DNA of 6,795 bases from Nitrososphaeraceae archaeon (GCA_025449515.1 JANWJI010000149.1:1-6795), one strand, 5' to 3'; positions 1 to 6,549 are shown, numbered from the stretch's first letter. Notes: generated from the sequence alone by a model not told the origin. Numbers and translations are program-made.

Positions 1-1116
1 AGATCTCCTGTGCTGACTGAGGCTGTCCAAAAGCGGCTGGAGGTCTTCCCAAAGGTGAGTGTTATAGTACCAGCCCTTAATGAAGAGCAGTATATTGCAA
101 AATGTCTTGATAGTTTAGTAGAACAAGACTATCCCAATTTTGAAATCATCGCAATTAATGATTCTTCTACTGACCGGACTGGGCAAATTATGGATCAATA
201 TTCTAAGAATGATCATAGACTTGTCGTAATAGATGCCGACCCCGCACCTGAAGGTTGGGTAGGAAAGAATTGGGCATGCTACCAAGGTTATCTTAGGTCT
301 AGTGGTGATATTTTATTATTTACCGATGCAGATACAGTCCATAGCTCTCAACTAATGACTAGTGCCATCACAGTACTGATGGCGCAGAAATTAAAGGCTT
401 TAACCGTTGTTCCAAGATTGATGTGCAATGAAATTTGGACAAGAATCACTGTACCAATGCTCTCGATTTTTCTGCATACTCGTTTTTCTGCTCTGCGAGT
501 CAATGACCCTAATACTACGATAGGCTACTTCTTTGGAAGTTTTTTTCTAATAACTAGACAAACATACGAAAAAATCGGCACTCATGAAAGTGTCAAGCAG
601 GAATTAATAGAGGATGGGGCTTTGGGAAGTAAGGTCAAGCGGGGGAAATTTGAAATGAAAATGTTTCGTGGCGAGAGTGAAATCCAAGCTGTATGGGCTA
701 GAGACATGAAGACCTTGTGGAACGGATTGCGAAGATTGGTGATTCCTATGTATTGTCAACACAAAAACCAGACTATTTTGCTGACTGTCGCGCTATTTTT
801 TTTGCTAATCGAACCGTTCATCATTTTCCCCTACTCGCTATTCCTGATCTTCAATGCATACAATTTAGAACATTTGTTGTTTTTTATATTAATTTTATCA
901 AATCTAGGAACTATTGTATTGATAATCATAACAGATGCGGTACAACTGAAATTTGGTATCCGTGAGAAATTAGTTTATGCATTTGCTTCGCCAGTAGGTG
1001 GTGCTGTCATTTCTGCGTCTTTTATATCATCAAATTTGGCTGCGAATAAACGAAATGCAGTTGATTGGCATGGCAGAGAATATACAGTAAACCGAGATCA
1101 ACACCCAATTGGCTGA
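1..1116 (+). CDS. Family 2 glycosyltransferase, membrane-anchored (5' end probably cut by window)
   Basis: A GT-A fold glycosyltransferase that would move a sugar from a nucleotide-sugar donor to a lipid-type acceptor at the cytoplasmic membrane. Counting from the GTG at base 10, the GT2 core opens with VSVIVPALNEE (16-26), then INDSSTD (49-55). The DAD of FTDADT (106-108) is the metal-binding DxD, and ED at 201-202 in ELIEDGALG is the likely catalytic-base region. The C-terminal third holds about three hydrophobic segments (roughly 255-283, 288-311 and 321-341), and the tail has WHGREY (353-358). The PEGWVGKNWA segment (80-89) and this tail resemble the CrtQ/HpnB-like GT2 group, which act on carotenoid or hopanoid lipids; the acceptor here is unknown. 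The frame is open from base 1, GTG 10 has no good ribosome site, and relatives often carry an N-terminal membrane helix, so the true start is probably upstream. GT2 assignment is sure; substrate is not. Confidence 0.88.
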   Translation, partial: RSPVLTEAVQKRLEVFPKVSVIVPALNEEQYIAKCLDSLVEQDYPNFEIIAINDSSTDRTGQIMDQYSKNDHRLVVIDADPAPEGWVGKNWACYQGYLRSSGDILLFTDADTVHSSQLMTSAITVLMAQKLKALTVVPRLMCNEIWTRITVPMLSIFLHTRFSALRVNDPNTTIGYFFGSFFLITRQTYEKIGTHESVKQELIEDGALGSKVKRGKFEMKMFRGESEIQAVWARDMKTLWNGLRRLVIPMYCQHKNQTILLTVALFFLLIEPFIIFPYSLFLIFNAYNLEHLLFFILILSNLGTIVLIIITDAVQLKFGIREKLVYAFASPVGGAVISASFISSNLAANKRNAVDWHGREYTVNRDQHPIG

Positions 1117-1221
1117 CCATGCTGTTGTTCATTTCATAAAATTGTAGAAAGATTTGATCAGCCGAACACCAAAACTAGATGAAACCGCAATAATCAGTGT
1201 TAATACTATTCCTAGCTAATT

Positions 1222-1230
1222 GTTAATAAT
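1222..1230 (+). promoter_or_regulatory. Candidate TATA box of the cofGH operon
   Basis: An AT-only run (TTAATAAT) is centred about 28 bases before the cofG ATG. That spacing would put transcription initiation at or next to the start codon, which fits a leaderless archaeal mRNA and the lack of a usable Shine-Dalgarno sequence: the only AAGG touches the ATG. A second TATA-like string, TTATAAG at 1239-1245, looks too close to the start codon to serve this gene. This is inferred from spacing alone. Confidence 0.3.
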
Positions 1231-1253
1231 GAGTTAGGTTATAAGATTTAAGG

Positions 1254-2441
1254 ATGTTTTCGTGTACGGTTGAAAAGGAGATCAGCGAAGTACTGAGTAG
1301 ATGCGTAGAAGGCAAATCGATCTCGAGAACAGAAGCTGTTCTACTTCTCAAATCTGAAAATACTCACTCGATTTTGCAGACAGCAAAGTCAATTAGAGAT
1401 AGATTCAAGCCTGGGCCTATTACCTATTCACCCAAGGTTTTCATAAATTTGATCAACTTGTGTCGTGATACATGCTCATATTGCACCTACAAAAAAGAGC
1501 CTACTGACGATTCCCTGTCGATGATGAGCCCAGATCAAGTGCTCTCAATAGCTCAGAGGGGAAAAATGACAAGGTGTACTGAGGCCCTGATTGTTACTGG
1601 CGAAAGACCAGAGGCAAGATATTTACAAGCCAAAGAATGGTTAAAGTCGCTAGGTCACTCTTCGATCGTTGACTATATTCGAGAAGTTAGTGAGATGGTA
1701 CTTCACAAGACTGGATTGCTACCACACACTAACGCAGGCTGTCTCACAAAAAAAGAAATGTCTTTATTAAAGGATACGAACGTGAGTCTCGGTCTCATGT
1801 TGGAGTCGTCAAGCGAAAGACTCCTCAGGAAGGGAATGCCTCATGAAATGGCTCCGAGTAAGAATCCGAAACTAAGGACAAAGACAATTCAAAGTGCCGG
1901 AGAACTCAGAATTCCAATGACGACTGGATTGCTTGTTGGCATAGGCGAAACTCATGAAGAGATGATCGATTCGTTGTTTGTAATTAAGGAAATTCAGAGC
2001 AAGTTTGGCCATCTCCAAGAGGTAATCATGCAGAATTTTTCACCAAAGGCAAATACCGCGATGGTCGAGATTGATAGACCATCTCACTCTTATTTCATAA
2101 AATGCGTGGCAGTTGCACGACTAGTCATGAACGATATGAATATCCAGATTCCACCAAACCTTAATCCAGGTTGCCTTGGAGATTTTATAGATGCAGGTAT
2201 CAATGACTGGGGAGGGATTTCTCCAGTCACGATCGATTACGTCAATCCCGAATACTCTTGGCCAGATGTAGAGCTAGTCAGGAGCGTTACTCTGCAAAAG
2301 GCTCACGGATTGAGAGCCCGCCTGCCGATTTATCCAGAATTCTTGGACAAATCATTGGGCTTCATTCCTGAAGGCTTGAGATCTTTTGTTGATCCCCTGA
2401 TAGATGATGCGGGGCTGGTAAAGGAGCATGATCAGAATTGA
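1254..2441 (+). CDS. cofG: 7,8-didemethyl-8-hydroxy-5-deazariboflavin (Fo) synthase, CofG subunit
   Basis: Radical SAM enzyme for the second half of Fo synthesis: it closes the deazaflavin ring on the CofH adduct, releasing ammonia. Fo is then converted to the redox coenzyme F420. It is cytosolic. The 4Fe-4S motif CRDTCSYC has cysteines at 70, 74 and 77 (CxxxCxxC). Family blocks follow in order: GERPE (116-120), LPHTNAG (156-162), GLMLES (180-185), PSKNPKLR (201-208), GLLVGIGET (225-233), QEVIMQNF (255-262) and NDWGG (317-321). At 395 residues it is slightly long for the family, with about 60 residues before the radical SAM core. ATG 1254 is the only sensible in-frame start before the core. 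Its stop codon overlaps the start of cofH by four bases, so the two are surely co-transcribed. The blocks distinguish it from the related MqnC/MqnE and from CofH. Confidence 0.96.
   Translation: MFSCTVEKEISEVLSRCVEGKSISRTEAVLLLKSENTHSILQTAKSIRDRFKPGPITYSPKVFINLINLCRDTCSYCTYKKEPTDDSLSMMSPDQVLSIAQRGKMTRCTEALIVTGERPEARYLQAKEWLKSLGHSSIVDYIREVSEMVLHKTGLLPHTNAGCLTKKEMSLLKDTNVSLGLMLESSSERLLRKGMPHEMAPSKNPKLRTKTIQSAGELRIPMTTGLLVGIGETHEEMIDSLFVIKEIQSKFGHLQEVIMQNFSPKANTAMVEIDRPSHSYFIKCVAVARLVMNDMNIQIPPNLNPGCLGDFIDAGINDWGGISPVTIDYVNPEYSWPDVELVRSVTLQKAHGLRARLPIYPEFLDKSLGFIPEGLRSFVDPLIDDAGLVKEHDQN
2421..2440 (+). promoter_or_regulatory. Ribosome binding site and TTG start of cofH
   Basis: AAGGAG (2421-2426) lies 11 bases before TTG 2438 inside the end of cofG. 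An ATG at 2428-2430 sits at better spacing but is in neither the cofG nor the cofH frame. The next in-frame ATG of cofH is codon 43, which would remove residues that belong to the normal N-terminal region ahead of the radical SAM core. TTG with this Shine-Dalgarno sequence is therefore the best reading. Confidence 0.6.
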
Positions 2442-3688
2442 ATCTAGATACTATTTTCAAAAATATAGATCCCATAATTTCTAGCACATTGAACAAGGCG
2501 CTGAGTCACAAGGAAATTTCAGTCCAGGAAGCTGTAGAGCTATTCGATACAAATTCGACAGAGATGACCATGGTCTCCCTTGTTGCTGATGAGCTTAGGC
2601 GGCAAAAGGTAGGAGAATGTGTTACATACGTAGTTAATAGAAATATCAATTTTAGCAATGTATGTATAAAAAAATGCGGCTTTTGTGCTTTTAGCAGAGA
2701 CTTTAGAGAAGAAGAGGGATATTTTTTACCTATAGAAGAAGTTGTAAGGAGAGCAAAGGAGGCTTGGTTATTAGGTGCAACCGAAGTGTGTATCCAGGCA
2801 GGCTTGCCCCCTAAGATGGATGGAGATCTATACGTAAATATCTGCAGAGCCATTAAAAAGGAACTACCTGATATCCACATCCACGCATTTTCCCCAGAAG
2901 AGGTACTTTACGGTGCGATTAGATCTGAAGTAAGTGTTGAAGAATACCTAAAAAGGCTAAAAGATGCTGGAGTAGGAAGCCTACCAGGCACCGCGGCTGA
3001 AATCCTGGACCAGGATTTGCGACAGATTATTTCACCTGGTAGAATATCAGTTAAGGACTGGATAAGAGTTGTTAGATCAGCACATTCTATGAACATACCT
3101 ACAACTTCTACTATCATGTTTGGGCATGTAGAATCATCGCTACATAAAGCTCGACACCTAGAAACCATAAGAGAATTACAAAAAGAAAATGGCGGATTTA
3201 CAGAATTCGTCCCGTTAGGTTTTGTACACCACGAGGCACCAATGTTTAATTTTGGACTGGTTCAGGATATGAGGCCCGGACCTGATGGAAACGAAATAAT
3301 CAAGATGCATGCTCTCTCAAGAATAATGCTTGATGGATTGATCGATAATATTCAGGTATCATGGGTAAAGGAAGGACCCCGGATGTCCCAGTTACTCCTT
3401 GATTGTGGGGTAAATGATTTTGGCGGGACCTTGATGAATGAAAGCATTTCAACAGCTGCAGGTGCTCAACACGGACAACTAATGAAGCCTAAACAAATAC
3501 GAACAATAATTCGCTCCGCCGGGAGGGTTCCGGCTCAAAGATCCACCCTGTACAATTTAATTAATTCAAAGGCACAAGTAAACGATTCAGACAGGTATGC
3601 CCTTGATAACGTCGATCCCACTAACTTCGGCTCATATCACGAATTGATCAAGCTGGATAAATTCAGATACCATTCTATAAAGAAGTAG
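2438..3688 (+). CDS. cofH: Fo synthase CofH subunit (5-amino-6-(D-ribitylamino)uracil--L-tyrosine 4-hydroxyphenyl transferase)
   Basis: Radical SAM enzyme for the first half of Fo synthesis: it joins the hydroxybenzyl part of L-tyrosine to 5-amino-6-ribitylaminouracil, a riboflavin pathway intermediate, and hands the adduct to CofG. The cluster motif CIKKCGFC has cysteines at 76, 80 and 83. Other family blocks are CIQAGLPP (118-125), IHIHAFSPEEV (146-156), GSLPGTAAEILD (180-191), TTSTIMFGH (222-230), FVPLGFVHHEAP (257-268) and VNDFGGTLMNESIS (325-338). The 416 residues include a tail of about 45 past the conserved core. The start is TTG, overlapping the cofG stop (TTGA), which implies translational coupling. 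In many actinobacteria and some algae CofG and CofH are fused as FbiC; here they are separate, as is usual in archaea. The later F420 genes cofC, cofD and cofE are not in the window. Confidence 0.96.
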   Translation: MNLDTIFKNIDPIISSTLNKALSHKEISVQEAVELFDTNSTEMTMVSLVADELRRQKVGECVTYVVNRNINFSNVCIKKCGFCAFSRDFREEEGYFLPIEEVVRRAKEAWLLGATEVCIQAGLPPKMDGDLYVNICRAIKKELPDIHIHAFSPEEVLYGAIRSEVSVEEYLKRLKDAGVGSLPGTAAEILDQDLRQIISPGRISVKDWIRVVRSAHSMNIPTTSTIMFGHVESSLHKARHLETIRELQKENGGFTEFVPLGFVHHEAPMFNFGLVQDMRPGPDGNEIIKMHALSRIMLDGLIDNIQVSWVKEGPRMSQLLLDCGVNDFGGTLMNESISTAAGAQHGQLMKPKQIRTIIRSAGRVPAQRSTLYNLINSKAQVNDSDRYALDNVDPTNFGSYHELIKLDKFRYHSIKK

Positions 3689-3748
3689 ACATTTACTTGC
3701 TTTATCAAATTGGACTTTCTAACTTAGCAGTATTTGCCGAAATAATTA

Positions 3749-3764
3749 ACTGATACGAATCAGT
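3749..3764 (+). repeat. Short inverted repeat between cofH and the topoisomerase gene
   Basis: ACTGAT and ATCAGT form 6-bp arms around the 4-base loop ACGA. It lies about 33 bases before the likely TATA box of the topoisomerase gene. It could be an operator or a weak hairpin after cofH. No T-tract follows, so a terminator role is not supported, and a repeat this short can arise by chance. Confidence 0.3.
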
Positions 3765-3796
3765 CCAATGATATCGATAGAAACCCTGCTGGTAAC

Positions 3797-3804
3797 CTTT
3801 AAGA
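3797..3804 (+). promoter_or_regulatory. Candidate TATA box of the topoisomerase IB gene
   Basis: CTTTAAGA is centred about 33 bases before the ATG at 3834, so transcription would begin about 7 bases before the start codon. No Shine-Dalgarno sequence is present in the 20 bases before the ATG (TTTCACACAAAGTAG), which fits a short-leader or leaderless mRNA. This would make the gene independent of cofGH. Inferred from sequence and spacing only. Confidence 0.35.
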
Positions 3805-3833
3805 GTAATGAGCTAGGATTTCACACAAAGTAG

Positions 3834-5576
3834 ATGGAGTCTTCAGTTGCACTTATGTCGCATAAATGGCGTACATTACAACATAATGGCGTTGCGTTTC
3901 CCCCTTTTTATGCACCAAAGGGTTTGAGCATATATATAAAAGACGAAAAGGTGATGCTGAGTCCCGATCAAGAAGAACTGGTTTATGCATGGGCAAAAAA
4001 GAAGGATACACACTACGTAAAGGACTCAGTTTTTCAGCTGAATTTTTTGTCAGATTTCAAAAAATTGCTGCCAGAAAAATATAAAGAAATCAGTAAGATA
4101 GACGAGATCAATTTTGAGGAAGCATTCGCTCTAGTAGATAAAGAAAAGAGATTCAAAGAACAAGAAATTGAGAGGGTCCGGGGCCTAAGCCGTGACGATA
4201 GAAAGAGGATATCTCTTGCAAAAAAAGCCGAACGAGAAAGATTAAAATCCATTTTTAGCAAGGCAATCGTCGATGGGACAGATGTAGACATTGCTAATTG
4301 GCTGGTCGAACCTCCGGGTATATTTATGGGAAGAGGGCAGCATCCATTGCGGGGTAGATGGAAACCACGAGTTAGGACGGAGGATGTGATTCTTAATCTA
4401 GGTGAAGACGCATCAGTACCTGAAGGATCCTGGGAAAAGGTAGTCCACGACCATGCTTCTACATGGTTGGCTACGTGGATCGAAGTATTGACAGGTAAAA
4501 GAAAGTATGTCTGGCTTCATGATTCTTCTACACTAAGACAAAATAATGATAGAGAAAAGTATGACAAAGCCGATAGGTTAGGTAATCACATCAACAAGAT
4601 TCAAACTGAGATTATAAAGAGGATGATAACTGCACGCGATTTAAGCCATAGAAAACTTGCAACAGTCTGCTATCTAATTTCAAAGCTTGCAATGAGGGTA
4701 GGTGATGAAAAGGATCCGGAGGAGGCAGACACCGTAGGTGCGTCAACCTTGCGGGTCGAACACATTAGGTTTCCGGAAGCTGACGGACAACAATTTATAG
4801 AGTTCAATTTTTTGGGTAAGGATAGCGTCCCCTGGCAGAAAACTCTTGAGGTAGAGTCACGTGATATGCAGGGACTACATGACAATCTGAAACTCTTTAT
4901 GAAGGGCAAGCAGAAGGGGGATCAGATTTTTGATGGAATAACTTCCAATAAAGTAAACTCTTTTCTGCGTACGCTTGATAGCAAGAGTGTGCCAGGACTT
5001 ACAGCAAAGGTATTCAGAACGTATATCACTACTACTACAGTGAAAGAAGCTCTGGCAAATTCTTCAACGAACATCAATACTCAGTCTTCAGAGCCCCAAA
5101 AGATATACATTGCCAAGATGGCAAATCTAAAAGGGGCAATTACTTGCAATCATAAAAAGGGAATAGATCCAAATAATCCTGCCAGCAAAAAAGCATTAGA
5201 AAGATTTGAAATTTCTATAAAATCAAAGGAAGATACAATCAGCAAACTCAAGGATGATATTGCTGCCAAGAAATGGAAGACTGATCTTCAGAAAAATAGG
5301 TTGGAGGCCAGGTTAGAAAAAGTACAAGTTCAACTAAAGCTTCAGAGAGAGACTCGTGATTATAACCTTGGTACTTCTCTGAGAAACTATATTGATCCCC
5401 GCGTGATGCGAGCGTGGCTTGAATACGTCAAGCTCGATTGGAAGAAAATCTATACAGCTACTCTACAACGAAAGTTCATGTGGGTAGATACTTACGCAAA
5501 AAGTGAATTAAGACGTTTTTACCCGGGCAAAGATTACGGCAAGAAGGGGATTCAAGTTGTTCAAGAGGAAAGTTGA
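3834..5576 (+). CDS. Eukaryote-like DNA topoisomerase IB
   Basis: Type IB topoisomerase that relaxes positive and negative supercoils by nicking one strand through a 3'-phosphotyrosine link, without ATP. It aligns along its whole length with the core, linker and C-terminal domains of eukaryotic Top1, but lacks the roughly 200-residue charged N-terminal domain. By eye, KWRTLQHNGVAFPPFY (11-26) opens the core and EPPGIFMGRG (159-168) matches the EPPGLFRGRG lip motif. The catalytic set is complete: Arg288 (LAMRVGDEK), Lys329 (FLGKDS), Arg395 (KVFRTY), His440 (CNHKKG) and Tyr519 (LGTSLRNYIDPR), matching human R488, K532, R590, H632 and Y723. Residues 453-508 are K/E/R-rich and heptad-like, as in the Top1 linker coiled coil. 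About 20 extra residues follow the usual end. ATG 3834 directly follows an in-frame stop, so no earlier start exists. Among archaea this enzyme marks Thaumarchaeota and near relatives. The gap to cofH and its own TATA box suggest a single-gene unit. Confidence 0.97.
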   Translation: MESSVALMSHKWRTLQHNGVAFPPFYAPKGLSIYIKDEKVMLSPDQEELVYAWAKKKDTHYVKDSVFQLNFLSDFKKLLPEKYKEISKIDEINFEEAFALVDKEKRFKEQEIERVRGLSRDDRKRISLAKKAERERLKSIFSKAIVDGTDVDIANWLVEPPGIFMGRGQHPLRGRWKPRVRTEDVILNLGEDASVPEGSWEKVVHDHASTWLATWIEVLTGKRKYVWLHDSSTLRQNNDREKYDKADRLGNHINKIQTEIIKRMITARDLSHRKLATVCYLISKLAMRVGDEKDPEEADTVGASTLRVEHIRFPEADGQQFIEFNFLGKDSVPWQKTLEVESRDMQGLHDNLKLFMKGKQKGDQIFDGITSNKVNSFLRTLDSKSVPGLTAKVFRTYITTTTVKEALANSSTNINTQSSEPQKIYIAKMANLKGAITCNHKKGIDPNNPASKKALERFEISIKSKEDTISKLKDDIAAKKWKTDLQKNRLEARLEKVQVQLKLQRETRDYNLGTSLRNYIDPRVMRAWLEYVKLDWKKIYTATLQRKFMWVDTYAKSELRRFYPGKDYGKKGIQVVQEES

Positions 5577-5666
5577 TAAGATAAAATAAGATGGAGTCAA
5601 AGCATAGTCACGATAGATACGGCGTATGATGGGTTTTCCCAATTTAGGTAGGAACACAAGAAGAGA

Positions 5667-5798
5667 ATGCTAGATCCAATGGATGTCAGTATTACACAAT
5701 TAGACAACTTATTTGCGGACTCGAAAGGTAACGAAATTGTAGATTTTATTGATTCTATGAATCTCGAGCTTATCTCTAGTGTTATTGTATCATGTTAA
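5667..5798 (+). CDS. Possible small acidic protein, 43 residues (unrecognised)
   Basis: An ATG-initiated ORF opening MLDPMDVSITQLDNLF and ending SSVIVSC. It has eight Asp/Glu residues against one Lys, so it is strongly acidic, and residues 23-41 are mostly hydrophobic or acidic in a helix-like pattern. I do not recognise a family. An in-frame stop at 5649 means it cannot be the tail of a longer upstream reading frame. The ribosome site is poor: AGGA at 5651-5654 is over ten bases away, and purine-rich AAGAAGAG adjoins the ATG. After its TAA the same frame reopens at ATG 5808 for 21 codons (MDKIFVNTIDALLELTLSYSD), so the pair could be remains of one decayed gene. It could equally be chance ORFs in AT-rich DNA. 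Confidence 0.25.
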   Translation: MLDPMDVSITQLDNLFADSKGNEIVDFIDSMNLELISSVIVSC

Positions 5799-5905
5799 AC
5801 TATCTTTATGGACAAAATATTTGTGAATACGATAGACGCGCTACTCGAGCTTACACTTTCATATTCAGATTGACTCGAAAAAAATGTCTGTGATGTACCT
5901 ATATG

Positions 5906-5927
5906 GGTCAATCGAGGTCAATCGAGG
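5906..5927. repeat. Tandem duplication of a 10-bp unit (2.2 copies)
   Basis: GGTCAATCGA occurs at 5906-5915 and again, with no spacer, at 5916-5925, followed by GG that begins a third copy. It lies about 25 bases before the TATA-like box of the tRNA gene. It is either a simple slippage duplication or a pair of helically phased binding sites: the 10-bp period puts both copies on the same face of the DNA. Confidence 0.7.
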
Positions 5928-5948
5928 ATGCATCACTAGTTTGAATAG

Positions 5949-5957
5949 ATTATATAT
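5949..5957 (+). promoter_or_regulatory. TATA box of the tRNA gene
   Basis: ATTATATAT (best core TATATAT, 5951-5957) is the cleanest TATA-like element in the window. Its centre is about 44 bases before the mature 5' end of the tRNA. With archaeal initiation about 26 bases downstream, the precursor would carry a leader of roughly 18 bases for RNase P to remove. Confidence 0.55.
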
Positions 5958-5997
5958 GCTAGAAAGGAATTTTCTTAGCAAATGGCCTCTGAGCTTT

Positions 5998-6072
5998 GCC
6001 GGGGTAGCTCAGCATGGCCAGAGCGTTCGACTCATAATCGAAAGGTCGCGGGCTCAAGTCCCGCCCCCGGCA
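5998..6072 (+). tRNA. tRNA-Met (anticodon CAT), elongator type
   Basis: A complete cloverleaf of 75 bases can be drawn. The acceptor arms GCCGGGG (5998-6004) and CCCCGGC (6065-6071) pair over all 7 bp, with discriminator A6072. The D stem is GCTC (6007-6010)/GAGC (6021-6024) and the anticodon stem TTCGA (6026-6030)/TCGAA (6038-6042), with loop CTCATAA giving CAT at 6033-6035. The T stem is GCGGG (6048-6052)/CCCGC (6060-6064) with loop CTCAAGT. No CCA is encoded, as in many archaea, and there is no intron. The first pair is G-C and the anticodon stem lacks the three G-C pairs of initiators, so it is not initiator tRNA. Elongator Met fits best. A CAT-anticodon tRNA-Ile2, which reads AUA after agmatidine modification, cannot be fully excluded by eye. 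The T loop begins with C rather than the usual T at position 54. Confidence 0.95.
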
Positions 6073-6107
6073 CTAGTTTCTTGAATTATTAAATGAGTAT
6101 ATGTGAG

Positions 6108-6135
6108 TGCGTGCATGCTTGCAAGCATGCACGCA
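6108..6135. repeat. Perfect 28-bp palindrome
   Basis: The left arm TGCGTGCATGCTTG is followed with no spacer by its exact reverse complement CAAGCATGCACGCA, with the centre between 6121 and 6122. The symmetry ends at 6107/6136. Each arm contains GCATGC, itself palindromic, and long alternating purine-pyrimidine stretches (6107-6118 and 6125-6137). It begins 35 bases after the tRNA. With no loop and no T-tract behind it, it is not a standard terminator. It may be a dimeric protein binding site or a cruciform-prone element. Confidence 0.9.
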
Positions 6136-6511
6136 TGAAATCAAGAGATCTGGTACATGCCTCCACGGATACTAAGATGGGTTAAAATCACGAAATTGTT
6201 AATTTGACGCTTAAATTTGAAGACGAGAAGCCTGTGTTATATCTCCAATGAATTGTCAACCGGCCAACCAAATTCCCTGTTACTAGTACTTGCTGTAAGA
6301 GCGGCCTATCCATTTTGATGTTACATTAAATTGATGATTTTCCCTATCCTAGCATTAGCGATTTTGTACTGCCAAATTGCTATACCTAACCCACCTTCAC
6401 ATAATTCCCGCGCATTCCCTTGTTTGAATTCAACAAAATGCTATAGGGCCATTTTAACAAAAAAATAATCACCTTGGGTTTTGATACGCCAGAATGATTT
6501 CTGAATTAGAC

Positions 6512-6549
6512 TTTTTTTATCCTTTTGTCTGTCAACTGAATGTTTTTTT
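6512..6549 (+). terminator. T-rich tracts, possible archaeal transcription terminator
   Basis: Two runs of seven T (6512-6518 and 6543-6549) with a TTTT between them lie on the + strand, 29 bases or more before the next start codon. Archaeal RNA polymerase terminates at T-rich stretches on the non-template strand without needing a hairpin, so these could end a transcript coming from the tRNA side. The first run with its AT tail could instead act as the TATA region of the following gene, about 60 bases from its ATG. Confidence 0.3.

Larger units (their letters stand above)
5577..5997. other. 421-base gap between topoisomerase gene and tRNA
   Basis: No protein of normal size is visible on either strand. 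The gap holds a 43-codon acidic ORF (5667-5798), a 21-codon ORF in the same frame after one stop (5808-5873), a 10-bp tandem duplication (5906-5927) and the tRNA promoter (about 5951-5957). The 10-mer CTCGAGCTTA appears at 5763-5772 and 5844-5853. No T-tract of the kind expected for an archaeal terminator follows the topoisomerase stop codon. Confidence 0.6.

Noticed and set aside
717..965. An 82-codon + strand ORF in another frame
   Set aside because: It overlaps the glycosyltransferase region that encodes the RR-rich segment and membrane helices; its translation looks random.
2506..3168. Two minus-strand ORFs (2506-2880 and 2908-3168)
   Set aside because: They lie wholly inside cofH, whose family blocks run through the whole interval, and their Ser/Thr/Leu-rich translations look like antisense shadows.
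1254..3688. MqnC/MqnE-type menaquinone radical SAM enzymes
   Set aside because: The GERPE, PSKNP and QEVIMQNF blocks of the first protein and the HAFSPEEV and GSLPGTAAEILD blocks of the second, in tandem, specify CofG and CofH.
4034..4909. Two minus-strand ORFs (4034-4291 and 4670-4909)
   Set aside because: They are antisense to well-conserved parts of the topoisomerase and show no family features.
3834..5576. A tyrosine recombinase or integrase near a tRNA, suggesting an integrated element
   Set aside because: The whole length matches eukaryotic-type topoisomerase IB, including the lip motif and linker. I found no copy of the tRNA 3' end elsewhere in the window that could be an att site.
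5763..5853. Direct repeat of CTCGAGCTTA (5763-5772 and 5844-5853)
   Set aside because: Two copies of a 10-mer 81 bases apart, with unrelated flanks, can arise by chance; no larger repeat unit was seen.
5998..6072. Initiator tRNA-Met
   Set aside because: It has G1-C72 and an anticodon stem of TTCGA/TCGAA, without the three stacked G-C pairs of initiators.
5884..6084. A 66-codon ORF running through the tRNA gene
   Set aside because: Its C-terminal half is simply the translated tRNA (GVAQHGQSVRLI is a typical artefact of this kind), and the cloverleaf is perfect.
6108..6135. The palindrome as a tRNA terminator
   Set aside because: There is no loop and no following T-tract, and archaeal termination relies on T-rich stretches rather than hairpins.
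6331..6337. C-box-like TTGATGA as a sign of a C/D box guide RNA
   Set aside because: I found no matching D box, nor C' and D' boxes, at the right spacing.
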